Part shown: positions 1 to 8,747 of the stretch, one piece after another
How the letters are laid out: each line of letters begins with the position of its first letter
How positions within the stretch are numbered: position 1 is the first letter of the stretch
Assembly: GCF_028993575.1 (NCBI RefSeq)
Contig: NZ_CP118615.1
Coordinates: 3,720,001 to 3,784,000, forward strand
Direction: 5' to 3'
From: Micromonospora cathayae
GTDB taxonomy: Bacteria; Actinomycetota; Actinomycetes; Mycobacteriales; Micromonosporaceae
DNA length: 64,000 nucleotides
Position numbers and translations under genes: made by a program
Notes under the pieces: model-generated
The model's input: the letters and a program-made list of their open reading frames with translations, nothing else
What the model was told of the DNA's origin: nothing
Databases searched by the model: none

Positions 1-1085
1 CGGTGCTGCGGCTGATCGCCCGCGCGTCGGCCGTACTGGTCAGCGACTACGGCCGGGGGGTGGCCCGGCAGCCCGCGCTGCGGGCCGCGTTGGCCGCGAC
101 CGCCGCGCCGGTGGTCTGGGACCCGCACCCGCGCGGCCCGGACGCGGTGCCCGGGGTCCACCTGGCCACCCCGAACGAGGCGGAGGTCCGCGAGCTGGCC
201 GACGCCCCGCCGGGGCCGTCCCGGCTGGCCAGCGCCACCCGGGGCGCGCAGGGGCTGCGCCAGCGGTGGCGGGCCCGCGCGGTGGCGGTCACCCTCGGGG
301 CCGACGGCGCGCTGCTCTGCCACGCCGGATCGACCCCGCTGGTGGTGCCCGCCCCGGGCAACGCGGAGGGGGACACCTGCGGTGCCGGGGACCGGTTCGC
401 GGCGACCGCCAGCATCGCCCTGGCCCGGGGCGCGCTGATCTCCGAGGCGGTGCAGGCCGCGGTGGCCGAGGCGTCGGCGTACGTGGCGGCCGGCGGGGTG
501 GCGCAGGTGCTGCCGGGGCCGGTGACCACGCCGGTACCGGCGGCGTTCAGTGCCGGCGGGGAACGGATCGGCGCGGCGGCGGTCGGCGCGGTGGTCGGCG
601 CGGTCCGGGCGGCCGGCGGCACGGTGGTCGCCACCGGCGGCTGCTTCGACCTGCTGCACGCCGGGCACGTCGCCACCCTCCAGGCCGCCCGCCAGCTCGG
701 CGACTGCCTGGTGGTCTGCGTCAACTCCGACGCCAGCGTCACCGGTCTGAAGGGTCCGCAGCGGCCGGTGGTGCCGCAGGGCGACCGCAGCCGGATGCTG
801 GCCGCGTTGAGCTGCGTCGACGCGGTACTGCTCTTCGACGAGGCGACCCCGCACGCGGTGCTGTCCTGGCTGCGTCCGGACATCTGGGTCAAGGGCGGCG
901 ACTACGTCACCGGCGCGGGCGACCACCCGGTGCTGCCGGAGGCCGAGATCCTGCGGCGCTGGGGCGGGCACACCGTGGTCGTGCCGTACCTGGCCGGCCG
1001 CTCCACCACCGACCTGATCGCCGCCGCCCGCGCCGCCGACCACCGGAGTACCGACGACCGCCCGACCCCGGAGGGAGCACGATGA
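1..1085 (+). CDS. hldE: Bifunctional heptose-7-phosphate kinase / heptose-1-phosphate adenylyltransferase, 5' end missing
   Basis: The protein phosphorylates D-glycero-manno-heptose 7-phosphate and then adenylylates the 1-phosphate, giving ADP-activated heptose for glycan assembly. The first in-frame codon is at base 3, and the true start lies left of the window. The visible part holds the end of a PfkB/ribokinase domain (substrate/ATP motif TPNEAEV; anion-hole motif DTCGAGDRF near visible residue 126). A cytidylyltransferase-type domain from about residue 205 carries the motif GGCFDLLHAGH. The order kinase then transferase matches HldE (RfaE). It overlaps the next gene by ATGA, so it sits in an operon with an SDR and a glycosyltransferase. 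The family is common in Gram-negatives for LPS heptose; in actinomycetes the acceptor is some other surface or secondary-metabolite glycan. Confidence 0.9.
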   Translation, partial: VLRLIARASAVLVSDYGRGVARQPALRAALAATAAPVVWDPHPRGPDAVPGVHLATPNEAEVRELADAPPGPSRLASATRGAQGLRQRWRARAVAVTLGADGALLCHAGSTPLVVPAPGNAEGDTCGAGDRFAATASIALARGALISEAVQAAVAEASAYVAAGGVAQVLPGPVTTPVPAAFSAGGERIGAAAVGAVVGAVRAAGGTVVATGGCFDLLHAGHVATLQAARQLGDCLVVCVNSDASVTGLKGPQRPVVPQGDRSRMLAALSCVDAVLLFDEATPHAVLSWLRPDIWVKGGDYVTGAGDHPVLPEAEILRRWGGHTVVVPYLAGRSTTDLIAAARAADHRSTDDRPTPEGAR

Positions 1086-1783
1086 GCAGCGGAGCCCTGG
1101 CGGACGGGTCGACCGTCCTGGTCACCGGTGGCGCGAGCGGCCTGGGGGCCGCGGTGGTCACCGCCGTCGCGCGGGCCGGCGCCCGACCGGTGGTGCTCGA
1201 CCGGCAGCCGCCCGGCGACGGGGTGCCCTGGATCGAGTGCGACCTCGCCGACACCCGGGCCGCCGAGGCCGCCACCCGGGAACTGGCCGAACGCTCCGGC
1301 GGGCTGGACGCGGTGGTCACCGCAGCCGGCGTCGACGTGCCCGGCCGGCTCGCCGACGTACCCGGCGAGACCTGGGACCGGATCGTCACCGTCGACCTGC
1401 TCGCCACCGCCGCGGTCGTCCGGGCCGCCCTGCCGTACCTGGTCGCCGCCCGGGGCAGCGTGGTGACCGTCGCCTCCACCCTCGGGGTCAAGGCGGTCGG
1501 TGACGCCACCGCGTACTGCGCGGCGAAGTTCGGGGTGGTCGGCTTCACCCGTGCCCTGGCGGCGGAACTCGCCGGTGAGGTCGGGGTGACCCTGCTGATC
1601 CCGGGCGGCATGCGGACCGCCTTCTTCGACGACCGGGACGAGCGGTACCGGCCGGGACCGGACGCCGTGCTCAACGAGCCGGCCGACGTGGCCGCCGCCG
1701 TGCTGTTCGCGCTCGGCCAGCCGACCGGTTGCGCCGTCCGGGAACTGGTGGTCTGCGCCGAGCAGGAGACCTCGTACCCGTGA
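1082..1783 (+). CDS. SDR-family NAD(P)-dependent oxidoreductase
   Basis: A 233-residue classical short-chain dehydrogenase. The Rossmann nucleotide motif TGGASGLG is near residue 15, the catalytic Ser is in VASTLG near residue 130, and the Tyr/Lys pair is in YCAAK (Tyr145, Lys149). The substrate cannot be read from the sequence. Its position between hldE and a glycosyltransferase suggests it modifies a nucleotide sugar or sugar phosphate of the same pathway, which is inference. The ATG overlaps the hldE stop (ATGA). An in-frame extension upstream exists but would overlap hldE by hundreds of bases, so this start is preferred. Its stop overlaps the next GTG start (GTGA). Confidence 0.9.
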   Translation: MSSGALADGSTVLVTGGASGLGAAVVTAVARAGARPVVLDRQPPGDGVPWIECDLADTRAAEAATRELAERSGGLDAVVTAAGVDVPGRLADVPGETWDRIVTVDLLATAAVVRAALPYLVAARGSVVTVASTLGVKAVGDATAYCAAKFGVVGFTRALAAELAGEVGVTLLIPGGMRTAFFDDRDERYRPGPDAVLNEPADVAAAVLFALGQPTGCAVRELVVCAEQETSYP

Positions 1784-2778
1784 TCCTGGTGCTGCGCGCC
1801 CTCGGCGTCGGTGACCTCGCCACCGCCGTGCCGGCGCTGCGCGCGCTGCGCGCCGGCTACCCGGACCGGGAACTGGTGCTGGCCGCTCCGCGCTGGTTGA
1901 CCCCGCTGGTGGACCTGGTCGGCGGGGTGGACCGGGTGCTGCCCACCGACGGTCTGGTCCCGCTCGACCTGGCCGGTCGGCCCCCGGAACTGGCGGTCAA
2001 CCTGCACGGGCGCGGCCCACGCTCGCACCGGCTGCTGCGGGCCGCCGGGCCCGGCCGGCTGCTCGCCTTCCGCTGCCCGCCCGCCGGCCACCCGGACGGA
2101 CCCGACTGGGACGACACCGAACACGAGGTGCGCCGCTGGTGCCGGCTGGTGCGCTGGCACGGACTGCCGGTCGACCCCACCGATCTGGTCCTGCGGGCTC
2201 CCGCGCCGGACCGGGTACCGGTCGGGGTCACGATCGTGCACCCGGGCACGAAGGTGCCGGCCAAGCGCTGGTCCCCGAGCCGGTTCGCCGCCCTCGCCGG
2301 GGAACTGAGCCGCCGGGGGCACCGGGTGGTGGTGACCGGCTCCCCGGCCGAGCGGAACGTCGCCGAGCAGGTGGCCCGCCGGGCCGGGCTGTCCCTGACG
2401 GCGGTGCTCGCCGGCCGGACCGGCCTGACCGAGCTGGCCGCCCTCGTCGCGCACGCCCGGCTGGTGGTCAGCGGCGACACCGGCGTCGCCCACCTGGCGA
2501 CCGGTTACGGCACCCCGTCGGTGGTGCTGTTCGGCCCGGTGCCGCCGGCCCGGTGGGGCCCACCGGCCGACCGCCCCCGGCACCGGGTGCTCTGGGCCGG
2601 GCCGCCGCCCACCGGCCGGCGACCGGACGGGACGGAAGGTCCGGCCTGGGCCGGGGTCGGAGTGCATCCGAGCATGGCGGCGCTCCCCGTCGACCGGGTG
2701 CTGCTCGCGGTGGACGAGGCGGAACGGGTGGAGCAGGCGGAACGGGCGGAACGGAACGACGGTGCGGTTGCGGCGTAG
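1780..2778 (+). CDS. Glycosyltransferase family 9 (heptosyltransferase-like)
   Basis: A 332-residue protein of the ADP-heptose:LPS heptosyltransferase type (GT9, GT-B fold). The C-terminal half shows the usual donor-site signatures: VTIVHPGTKVPAKRWSP, then SGDTGVAHLATGYGTPSVVLFGP. It would transfer activated heptose, plausibly made by the upstream HldE, to an unknown acceptor. The GTG start overlaps the SDR stop by 4 bp, indicating translational coupling in a three-gene operon. The last residues are a charged repeat-like tail rich in Ala, Glu and Arg. The end overlaps the topoisomerase gene by 17 bp. Confidence 0.87.
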   Translation: MILVLRALGVGDLATAVPALRALRAGYPDRELVLAAPRWLTPLVDLVGGVDRVLPTDGLVPLDLAGRPPELAVNLHGRGPRSHRLLRAAGPGRLLAFRCPPAGHPDGPDWDDTEHEVRRWCRLVRWHGLPVDPTDLVLRAPAPDRVPVGVTIVHPGTKVPAKRWSPSRFAALAGELSRRGHRVVVTGSPAERNVAEQVARRAGLSLTAVLAGRTGLTELAALVAHARLVVSGDTGVAHLATGYGTPSVVLFGPVPPARWGPPADRPRHRVLWAGPPPTGRRPDGTEGPAWAGVGVHPSMAALPVDRVLLAVDEAERVEQAERAERNDGAVAA

Positions 2779-3745
2779 CGATCCCGGGCGGCCCGGGTAC
2801 GGCCGCCGTCGGCGGGGCCGGGGCTGGGAGTTCGTCGACCCCTCCGGCGTGACCGTCCGCGACCCGGACCACCTGGCCCGGCTGCGGGACCTGGTGATCC
2901 CGCCGGCCTGGCGGGACGTGTGGATCTCGCCGTACCCGAACGGGCACATCCAGGCGACCGGCATCGACGCGGCCGGCCGCACCCAGTACCTCTACCACCC
3001 CGTCTGGCGGGCGAAGCAGGACGAGGCGAAGTTCGACCACGTGCTGGAGGTGGCCCGCCGGCTGCCGGTGCTGCGCGACCGGGTGGACCGGGACCTGGCC
3101 GGCCGGGGGCTGCGCCGGGACCGGGTGCTCGCCACGGTGGCCCGGCTGCTCGACATGGGCACGTTCCGGGTCGGCAGCGACCAGTACGCGGCCGGCGACG
3201 ACCCGACCTTCGGGGTGGCGACCCTGCGCCCCGAGCACGCCCGGTCCCGGGGCGGCTGTGTGGTGCTGGAGTTCCCCGCCAAGGGCGGCGTCGACCAGGT
3301 ACGCCGGATCGAGGACCCCGAACTGTGTCAGGTGCTGCGCAACCTGCGTCGGCGGCGGCGCGCCGTGGACCGCCTGTTCGGCTACTGGGACGGGCGGGTC
3401 TGGCGGGACGTCCGCAGCGACGAGGTCAACGGGTACCTGCGGGAGGCCAGCGGTGGGGAGATGACCGCCAAGGACTTCCGGACCTGGCACGCCACCGTGC
3501 TGGCCGCCGTCGAACTGGCCGCCGCCGGGGAACAGCGCAGCCTCACCGCCCGCCGCCGGACGGTGGCCGGGGTGATGCGGAACGTCGCCGAGCTGCTTGG
3601 CAACACGCCCACCGTGGCGCGTACCTCCTACGTGGACCCCCGGGTGGTGGAGCTGTACCACGACGGGGTGCGGGTCGCGGTACGGCCGGACGCGCCCCGC
3701 CCGGAGGCCGAACGGGCGGTGCTGGACCTGCTGACCGAAACCTGA
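2762..3745 (+). CDS. DNA topoisomerase IB
   Basis: A 327-residue poxvirus/eukaryote-type topoisomerase IB that relaxes supercoils through a 3'-phosphotyrosyl intermediate. The N-terminal domain carries the typical IPPAWRDVWI and YLYHPVW motifs. The catalytic domain has FRVGSDQYA, the DFRTWHA motif (Arg/His) and the nucleophile in TSYVDPRV (Tyr290). The length fits the compact viral/bacterial form. It starts at a GTG inside the end of the glycosyltransferase gene (17-bp overlap), so it is probably cotranscribed although functionally unrelated. Bacteria use topoisomerase IA as the housekeeping enzyme; IB is an accessory gene common in actinomycetes. Confidence 0.93.
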   Translation: MRLRRSDPGRPGYGRRRRGRGWEFVDPSGVTVRDPDHLARLRDLVIPPAWRDVWISPYPNGHIQATGIDAAGRTQYLYHPVWRAKQDEAKFDHVLEVARRLPVLRDRVDRDLAGRGLRRDRVLATVARLLDMGTFRVGSDQYAAGDDPTFGVATLRPEHARSRGGCVVLEFPAKGGVDQVRRIEDPELCQVLRNLRRRRRAVDRLFGYWDGRVWRDVRSDEVNGYLREASGGEMTAKDFRTWHATVLAAVELAAAGEQRSLTARRRTVAGVMRNVAELLGNTPTVARTSYVDPRVVELYHDGVRVAVRPDAPRPEAERAVLDLLTET

Positions 3746-3962
3746 CCGTTCCCGCTCCGCCACCGGCGCGGAGGCGGGTGGGGGCCGGAGCCCGGCTCGG
3801 CGCGGAACCTCCGTCCCCACACCCACGATGACGGCCACGGCGAACCCTGCCTGCCGCGCGGGACCGGATGCCGGAGAACGCGCCGCGGCCTGGGCACCTG
3901 TCGCGCACCATGGTCGTCGCGACGCTGCCGCAACCCCCGTTGCCCGCGCCAGCCCTCTCCTC

Positions 3963-3986
3963 GCAGCCGGTCACCACACCGGCTGC
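3963..3986 (-). terminator. Hairpin directly after the AraC-type regulator gene
   Basis: A perfect 9-bp inverted repeat (GCAGCCGGT / ACCGGCTGC) with a 6-nt loop abuts the stop codon of the leftward regulator gene. There is no T-run, as is usual for actinomycete hairpin terminators. It separates convergent genes. The rest of 3746-3962 shows nothing I recognise. Confidence 0.5.
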
Positions 3987-5069
3987 TCAGCCGGTCAGGG
4001 GCCAGTATGCCGGTGGTCCGTTGTCTGTCGGTGCCACCGGGTTGACGCTGCGTGCCAACTCCTGCGCCTGGCGGTACGTCTGCGGGCTCATCCCGTACGC
4101 GGCGCGGAAGGCCCGGCTGAAGTGGGCCTTGTCGGTGAAACCCCAACGCCAGCCGATCGCCTGCACGGCCCGGTTGGTCAACCTCGGGTCGGCCAGGTCC
4201 CGGCGGCACCGCTCCAACCGGCGGCTCCTGATCAGCTGGGCGACCGTCTCGTCCTCGCCGGCGAACAGCCGGTGCAGCGAACGCACCGAGATGTGGTGGG
4301 CGTCGGCGACGGTCTGCGGGGTCAGCGTGGCATCGTTGAGGTGCCGGTCGATGAAGGCGTACACCTCGTGCCGCAGTGTCTGCTGCCGTACCTCCACCGG
4401 CAGCGTGGTCTCGGCGTCGAGGTGCCGGGCCAGCAGGGCCGAGACCAGGTCGAGGGTGATCCCGGCCAGCCGGGGCGCCTCGACGGCGGCGTACTGCTCG
4501 GGGTGCAGGGTGATGTGTTGGAGGTGGTGGGCCAGCAGCGCCCCCACCCCCTCCGCGCCGGACAGCTGCGCCGCGGCCAGCCGGTCCAGCTTCCGGGCCG
4601 GCAACGGCAGCAGGGACTGGGGCAGGACGACGGTCACCGAGGACGCCGGCGTCCGCCCGTCGTCCGCCCCGTTGTGCCGCACCTGGTGGGGCCGCCGGTA
4701 GTCCAGGAAGGTGAAGTTGGCGTTGCCGACGGCGGTGTCGCGGCGCAGGGCGCTGATCCGGCTGGCGCCGGTCAGCGGCAGGGCGAGTTGGTAGACGTCC
4801 GGGTCGTCCCGGCGGATCAGCTTCGGGGTGCGTCGGGCGCTCAGCGACTGGTAGCGGAAGCGCGTCAGCCGGAGTCCGTCGAGGTCGACGAAGCGGGCCG
4901 TGGCCCGGAAGCCGTCGGCGTGCTCACTGGACATGTCGGTCGGAGCCGCGGCGCGCGCGGCGAGGTCGAGCCAGAACGGCCAGCGGTCGGCGGGCGGTAG
5001 ATGCCGGGTGTCCACGCTTTCCGTCGGCAGCACGTCATCACCGCTTCCTCGTCCGCATCGTCCTTCCAT
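3987..5069 (-). CDS. AraC-family transcriptional regulator
   Basis: About 360 residues. The N-terminal part resembles the AraC-binding-like cupin domain (AraC_binding_2 type) that senses a small ligand. The last 100 residues form the double helix-turn-helix: QTVADAHHISVRSLHRLF, then the second HTH around GWRWGFTDKAHFSRAFRAAYG followed by the usual GMSPQTYR ending. The target and ligand are unknown. I chose the ATG at 5069. An alternative in-frame GTG at 5033 has a better purine-rich site upstream. The open frame extends further upstream to 5228, but that part is low-complexity Arg/Pro/Gly. The gene stands alone. Confidence 0.85.
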   Translation of the reverse strand: MEGRCGRGSGDDVLPTESVDTRHLPPADRWPFWLDLAARAAAPTDMSSEHADGFRATARFVDLDGLRLTRFRYQSLSARRTPKLIRRDDPDVYQLALPLTGASRISALRRDTAVGNANFTFLDYRRPHQVRHNGADDGRTPASSVTVVLPQSLLPLPARKLDRLAAAQLSGAEGVGALLAHHLQHITLHPEQYAAVEAPRLAGITLDLVSALLARHLDAETTLPVEVRQQTLRHEVYAFIDRHLNDATLTPQTVADAHHISVRSLHRLFAGEDETVAQLIRSRRLERCRRDLADPRLTNRAVQAIGWRWGFTDKAHFSRAFRAAYGMSPQTYRQAQELARSVNPVAPTDNGPPAYWPLTG

Positions 5070-5171
5070 TGTCGAGGACGGCACCGACATCCTGGCTGTG
5101 ACATGGCTGCCCGACCCGACCGGGGCCGGCGGGCACCGGTCGCCGCCGGCCCGCACCGGCGGGCCCGGCCT

Positions 5172-5226
5172 CCGACCAGCCGGGACGTGCGACGAGAAGC
5201 GGGACCGGCCGCCGACCAGCCGGGAC
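5172..5226. repeat. 15-bp direct repeat in an intergenic gap
   Basis: CCGACCAGCCGGGAC occurs at 5172-5186 and again at 5212-5226, 40 bp apart, in the 250-bp gap upstream of the AraC-type gene. A 40-bp spacing (about four helical turns) would suit cooperative binding of a dimeric regulator. It could equally be a chance GC-rich repeat. Confidence 0.4.
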
Positions 5227-5256
5227 ACCCGCGACGGAAGGCGGGCATGGTCTCCG

Positions 5257-5303
5257 ACCGCCTGGGACGCGCGCCGGAGGCCGGCTGACGCGTCCCAGGC
5301 GGT
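5257..5303 (-). terminator. Strong 15-bp hairpin after the 5320-5823 gene
   Basis: A perfect 15-bp inverted repeat (ACCGCCTGGGACGCG / CGCGTCCCAGGCGGT) with a 17-nt loop sits 17 bp beyond the stop codon of the leftward gene at 5320-5823. The position and stem strength fit a factor-independent terminator, although no T-tract follows. Confidence 0.65.
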
Positions 5304-5319
5304 GGGCCGGTGGTGACCG

Positions 5320-5823
5320 TCAGTCGTTGAGCACCTGGGAGAGCCGGTCCCGGAACCGGCGCTCCGAGTCGCTGACCACGTCCCCGCCGATGCCGAGGAT
5401 GCCGCCGGTCGAGGCGGCTCCCACCACCTGGTCGGCGATCTCCACCAACCAGTGCCGGTACGCCCCGGCCTGCCCCTCGTCCATCCGGGCGGCGAGCAGC
5501 GCGGCGGCCTGCCCGGCGCGGGCCAGTACGTCCTCGATGAGCGCCTGCGGGTCGGCCGGGGCGATCACCGGCAGCTCCTCGCCGGCCTCTGGGTCGCCCA
5601 CCCGGGAGATGACCTCGCCGGCCACGGCGGCGACCAGCGGGCTCGCCGACTCCCGGCCGGCCGCGATGGTCTCCAGTCCGGCGGCGCTCTCCGCCCGGGT
5701 ACGGCGGGTGCCGTCGGACTCCGCCGCGCTCGCCGCGGTCAGGACCGACTGGGGCAGGCCGACCAGCAGCCCCCACTCCTCGTCGGAGAACCCGAACCCG
5801 GTGTACGCCGGCTGTTCGATCAC
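5320..5823 (-). CDS. Conserved hypothetical protein
   Basis: A 167-residue soluble, acidic, Ala-rich, probably all-helical protein that I do not recognise as a named family. Its N-terminus reads IEQPAYTGFGFSDEEWGLL. It has no signal peptide or membrane segment. A GTG start at 5823 is preferred because GAAAGGGG lies 7 nt upstream; a longer frame from a GTG at 5850 would add nine residues that include this ribosome site. It is a single-gene unit with its own hairpin terminator downstream, between recQ and the AraC-type gene. Confidence 0.75.
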   Translation of the reverse strand: MIEQPAYTGFGFSDEEWGLLVGLPQSVLTAASAAESDGTRRTRAESAAGLETIAAGRESASPLVAAVAGEVISRVGDPEAGEELPVIAPADPQALIEDVLARAGQAAALLAARMDEGQAGAYRHWLVEIADQVVGAASTGGILGIGGDVVSDSERRFRDRLSQVLND

Positions 5824-5898
5824 GGCAACGCCCCTTTCGCTTGCACTCACTCAGGCACCTCGGCGCCGTGCCGACGTCGGCTTCGGGCCGGACTCAGG

Positions 5899-7536
5899 CT
5901 AGACCAGCGTCAGCAACGCCTGCCCACTCACCACGGGCACGGACAGCGTCTTGTACCCGACATCGTCGAACAGAACCGTCATCCGGTCCTCCTCGTAGTT
6001 GAGCACCATGCCGGCGCCCCACTCCGGGTGGCGGACCTGGCTGTGTACGGGGAAGGGGGCGTCGTCGGCGGTCTCCGCGACGGCGACGCTGGTGCCGGCG
6101 TGGCAGTTGTCGCAGTGCCCGCAGACCTCGGTCATCTGCTCCCCGAAGTACGCCAGCAGGGTCTGCCCCCGGCAGCCGGTGGTCTCGGCGAACGCGCGCA
6201 TCATGTCGGTCCGGGACCGGGTGACGGTCTGCTGCCGTTCCGCCTCGGCCAGGGCCGCCCGCGCGGCCTCCACCGGCATCGGGGCGTACCGGGGCACCCC
6301 GATCCGCTGCCGGCCCCGGGGTACGGCGGCACCGATCTGCTCCAGCAGGGCGAGATACTGGCCGAGCTTGCGGGGGCCGAGCCCGGTCAGCTCCCGCAGT
6401 TGCCGGCGGCTGACCGGTTTCGCGCGCAGCAGCGCGGCCAGCTCGTGCAACTGCCGTTCGTCCGGCAGTCCGCCGGAGAAGTAGCGTTGCAGGCCGACGT
6501 CCTCGGCCTGCCAGAGCAGCAGCACCCGGGCCGCCCCGCCGTCCCGACCGGCCCGGCCGATCTCCTGGAAGTAGCTGTCCGGCGAGTCGGGCAGCGCCAT
6601 GTGCACCACCCAGGCGATGTTGGGCTTGTCGATGCCCATGCCGAACGCCGAGGTCGCCACCATGATCGGAACCTGGTCGTCGAGGAAGGCCCGGTGCAGC
6701 TCGCCGCGCGCCCCGGCCGACATGCCCCCGTGGTAGAACTGCGCCGGGTAACCGGCCCCGGTGAGCCGTTCCGCCAGCTCCTCGGCCGACCGTCGGGTGG
6801 GTACGTAGATGATGCCCGGCCGTTTGTCGTCGCGCAGCAGCGCGACCAGCCGCCGCCAGCGGTAGTCCTCGGTGGGACAGTGCGCGACCTCGAGGAAGAG
6901 GTTCGGCCGGTCCAGCCCGGAGAGCACCAGCTCCGGGTCGGTCAGCCGGAGCCGGGCGACGATGTCGTCGCGGACCGGCGGCGACGCGGTGGCGGTCAAC
7001 GCCACCACCGGGGGCCGGCCCAGGCCCTCGATCAGGTGCCCCAGGGCCAGGTAGTCGGGGCGGAAGTCGTGCCCCCAGGCGGAGATGCAGTGCGCCTCGT
7101 CGATCGCCACCAGCGCCGGTTCGAGCGCGCGCACCTCGGCCAGCCGGTCCGGGTTGCTCAACTGCTCCGGCGTGATGAACAGGAACTCCGCCCGGCCGGC
7201 CCGGACGGCCGCGAGCGCCTCGGCCTGCTGGGCGGGGGTCTCGTCGGAGCTGATCCGCACCGCGCGCAGCTCGGGGCGACGCCGTTCGTTCAGCGACTCG
7301 ATCTGGTCGTGCTGCAGGGCCAGCAGCGGGGAGATCACCACCGTGCAGCCGGGGATGAGGCTCGCCGGGATCTGGTAGATGGCGGACTTCCCCGCCCCGG
7401 TGGGCAGCACCACCAGCGCGTCCCGCCGCTTCATCACCGCCCGCATCGCGGCGAGCTGGTTGGGGCGCAGTTCGTCCCAACCGAAGAGGTCACGCGCCGC
7501 GCGGCGCAGGGCTGTGGTGTCCGTGGCTCGTCTCAT
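5899..7536 (-). CDS. recQ: RecQ-family ATP-dependent DNA helicase
   Basis: A 545-residue 3'-5' DNA helicase for recombination and fork repair. Walker A is LPTGAGKS (Lys50); the DEAH box is IDEAHCISAWGHDFRP. Helicase C motifs include SAFGMGIDKPNI and QEIGRAGRDG. The zinc module of the RQC region is seen as GCRGQTLLAYFGE...CGHCDNC. The C-terminus is not an HRDC domain but a short DUF3553-like beta module (VRHPEWGAGMVLNYEEDRM). The ATG at 7536 matches the family start; a longer frame upstream is low-complexity. It lies 144 bp downstream of the F420-type oxidoreductase gene in the same orientation. Confidence 0.92.
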   Translation of the reverse strand: MRRATDTTALRRAARDLFGWDELRPNQLAAMRAVMKRRDALVVLPTGAGKSAIYQIPASLIPGCTVVISPLLALQHDQIESLNERRRPELRAVRISSDETPAQQAEALAAVRAGRAEFLFITPEQLSNPDRLAEVRALEPALVAIDEAHCISAWGHDFRPDYLALGHLIEGLGRPPVVALTATASPPVRDDIVARLRLTDPELVLSGLDRPNLFLEVAHCPTEDYRWRRLVALLRDDKRPGIIYVPTRRSAEELAERLTGAGYPAQFYHGGMSAGARGELHRAFLDDQVPIMVATSAFGMGIDKPNIAWVVHMALPDSPDSYFQEIGRAGRDGGAARVLLLWQAEDVGLQRYFSGGLPDERQLHELAALLRAKPVSRRQLRELTGLGPRKLGQYLALLEQIGAAVPRGRQRIGVPRYAPMPVEAARAALAEAERQQTVTRSRTDMMRAFAETTGCRGQTLLAYFGEQMTEVCGHCDNCHAGTSVAVAETADDAPFPVHSQVRHPEWGAGMVLNYEEDRMTVLFDDVGYKTLSVPVVSGQALLTLV

Positions 7537-7573
7537 CGGTGGCCGGGGGTACCCGGCCGGTCCGGTCAGCAAA

Positions 7574-7686
7574 CCGCAGCCCCGCGCCGTTTCCGGCAGC
7601 CCCGCGCCGCGCTCGGCTCGCCCGCGCCGCATCCGGCAGCCCGCACGCCGCGCGTGGCGGGTCAGCGGTCGCGTGGCGGGTCAGCG
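7574..7686. repeat. Short GC-rich direct repeats between the oxidoreductase gene and recQ
   Basis: CAGCCCCGCGCCG occurs twice (7577-7589, 7597-7609). A 17-bp unit, CGCGTGGCGGGTCAGCG, occurs twice with a 19-bp period (7651-7667, 7670-7686). The second copy of the latter contains the stop codon of the 7681-8631 gene. This looks like slippage-derived duplication. Confidence 0.55.
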
Positions 7687-8631
7687 TAGCCGGGGGAGCA
7701 CCTCGCGCTGGTACAGGTCGAACAGTCCCGGCCAGTGCGGGCCGGTGTTCGCCACGTAGACCTCGTCGAAGCCGGCCTTGGCGTACTCCTCCAGTTTGGC
7801 CAGGTGCGCGTCGGCGTCCCGGCCGCAGACGAACGCCTCCCGCACCATCTCCGGGCGGACGAGCTGGGCAGCCTGCTCGAAGTGGCGGGGGGAGGGGAGC
7901 ACCTGGGACAGCTCGCCCGGCACCCCGGCGTTCGGCCAGCGCTCGTACGCGATCCGCGCGCCCTCGTCGGCGGTGTCGGCGTACGCGGCCTTGAAACCGG
8001 CCTGGCACGGCTTGTCGCCGCCCCCGGCGTCGCGGAACCGGCGGACCAGCTCGGCGTCCGGGGAGGTGTTGACGTACCCGTCGCCGATCCGGGCGGCCAG
8101 GTCGGTGGCCTTGGGGCCGAAACCGGAGACGTACACCTTCGGTGGCTCGTCGGGGAGCGTGTACAGCCGGGCGTGCTCCACCGTGTAGTGCCGGCCCCGG
8201 TGGTTGACGAAGCCGCCCGCCCACAGTGTCCGCATCACCTCGACGGACTCCTCCAGCATCTCCAGCCGGACGTCCGCGTTGGGCCAGGCGTCACCGAGGA
8301 TGTGCTCGTTGAGCGCCTCCCCGGAGCCGACCCCGAGCACGAACCGTCCGGAGTGCAGGACCGCGCTGGTCGCGGCGGCCTGGGCGAGCACCGCCGGGTG
8401 GATGCGGACGGTCGGGCAGGTGACCGCGGTGGTGACGGGCAGCCGGCAGACCTGGCTCAGCGCGCCGATCATCGACCAGACGAACGGGCTCTGGCCCTGG
8501 GCGTCTACCCAGGGGTGGTAGTGGTCGGAGATCCACAGTGCCTCGAAGCCGGCCCGTTCGGCGCCGCGCGCCTGCTCCACCAGCTCAGCCGGCGTGAACT
8601 CCTCACTGGACAGGAAATAGCCGATCCTCAT
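7681..8631 (-). CDS. F420-dependent LLM-class oxidoreductase (G6PDH-like family)
   Basis: A 316-residue luciferase-like monooxygenase-fold protein. The N-terminus MRIGYFLSSEEF, the segment ISDHYHPW, and the C-terminal ANTGPHWPGLF ending are typical of the actinobacterial F420-dependent glucose-6-phosphate-dehydrogenase-like family (TIGR03557). It would use coenzyme F420 as a hydride carrier; the actual substrate is unknown. The ATG at 8631 has a strong GAGGGGG ribosome site 4-5 nt upstream, which overrides a longer in-frame extension. Confidence 0.88.
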   Translation of the reverse strand: MRIGYFLSSEEFTPAELVEQARGAERAGFEALWISDHYHPWVDAQGQSPFVWSMIGALSQVCRLPVTTAVTCPTVRIHPAVLAQAAATSAVLHSGRFVLGVGSGEALNEHILGDAWPNADVRLEMLEESVEVMRTLWAGGFVNHRGRHYTVEHARLYTLPDEPPKVYVSGFGPKATDLAARIGDGYVNTSPDAELVRRFRDAGGGDKPCQAGFKAAYADTADEGARIAYERWPNAGVPGELSQVLPSPRHFEQAAQLVRPEMVREAFVCGRDADAHLAKLEEYAKAGFDEVYVANTGPHWPGLFDLYQREVLPRLR

Positions 8632-8747
8632 CGTTCCCCCTCGCCACCGTACGGTCGCCCCGGACGTCCCGGGCCGGACCACGGAAGCGGTACCCCACCG
8701 GTGCCGCCCCATGCCGGAAACTCCCGGGGGCGCGTCCGGGAAGCGGG

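Noticed and set aside
5452..7689. A long plus-strand frame opposite recQ
   Set aside because: Antisense of a well-supported helicase gene, with no domain signals.
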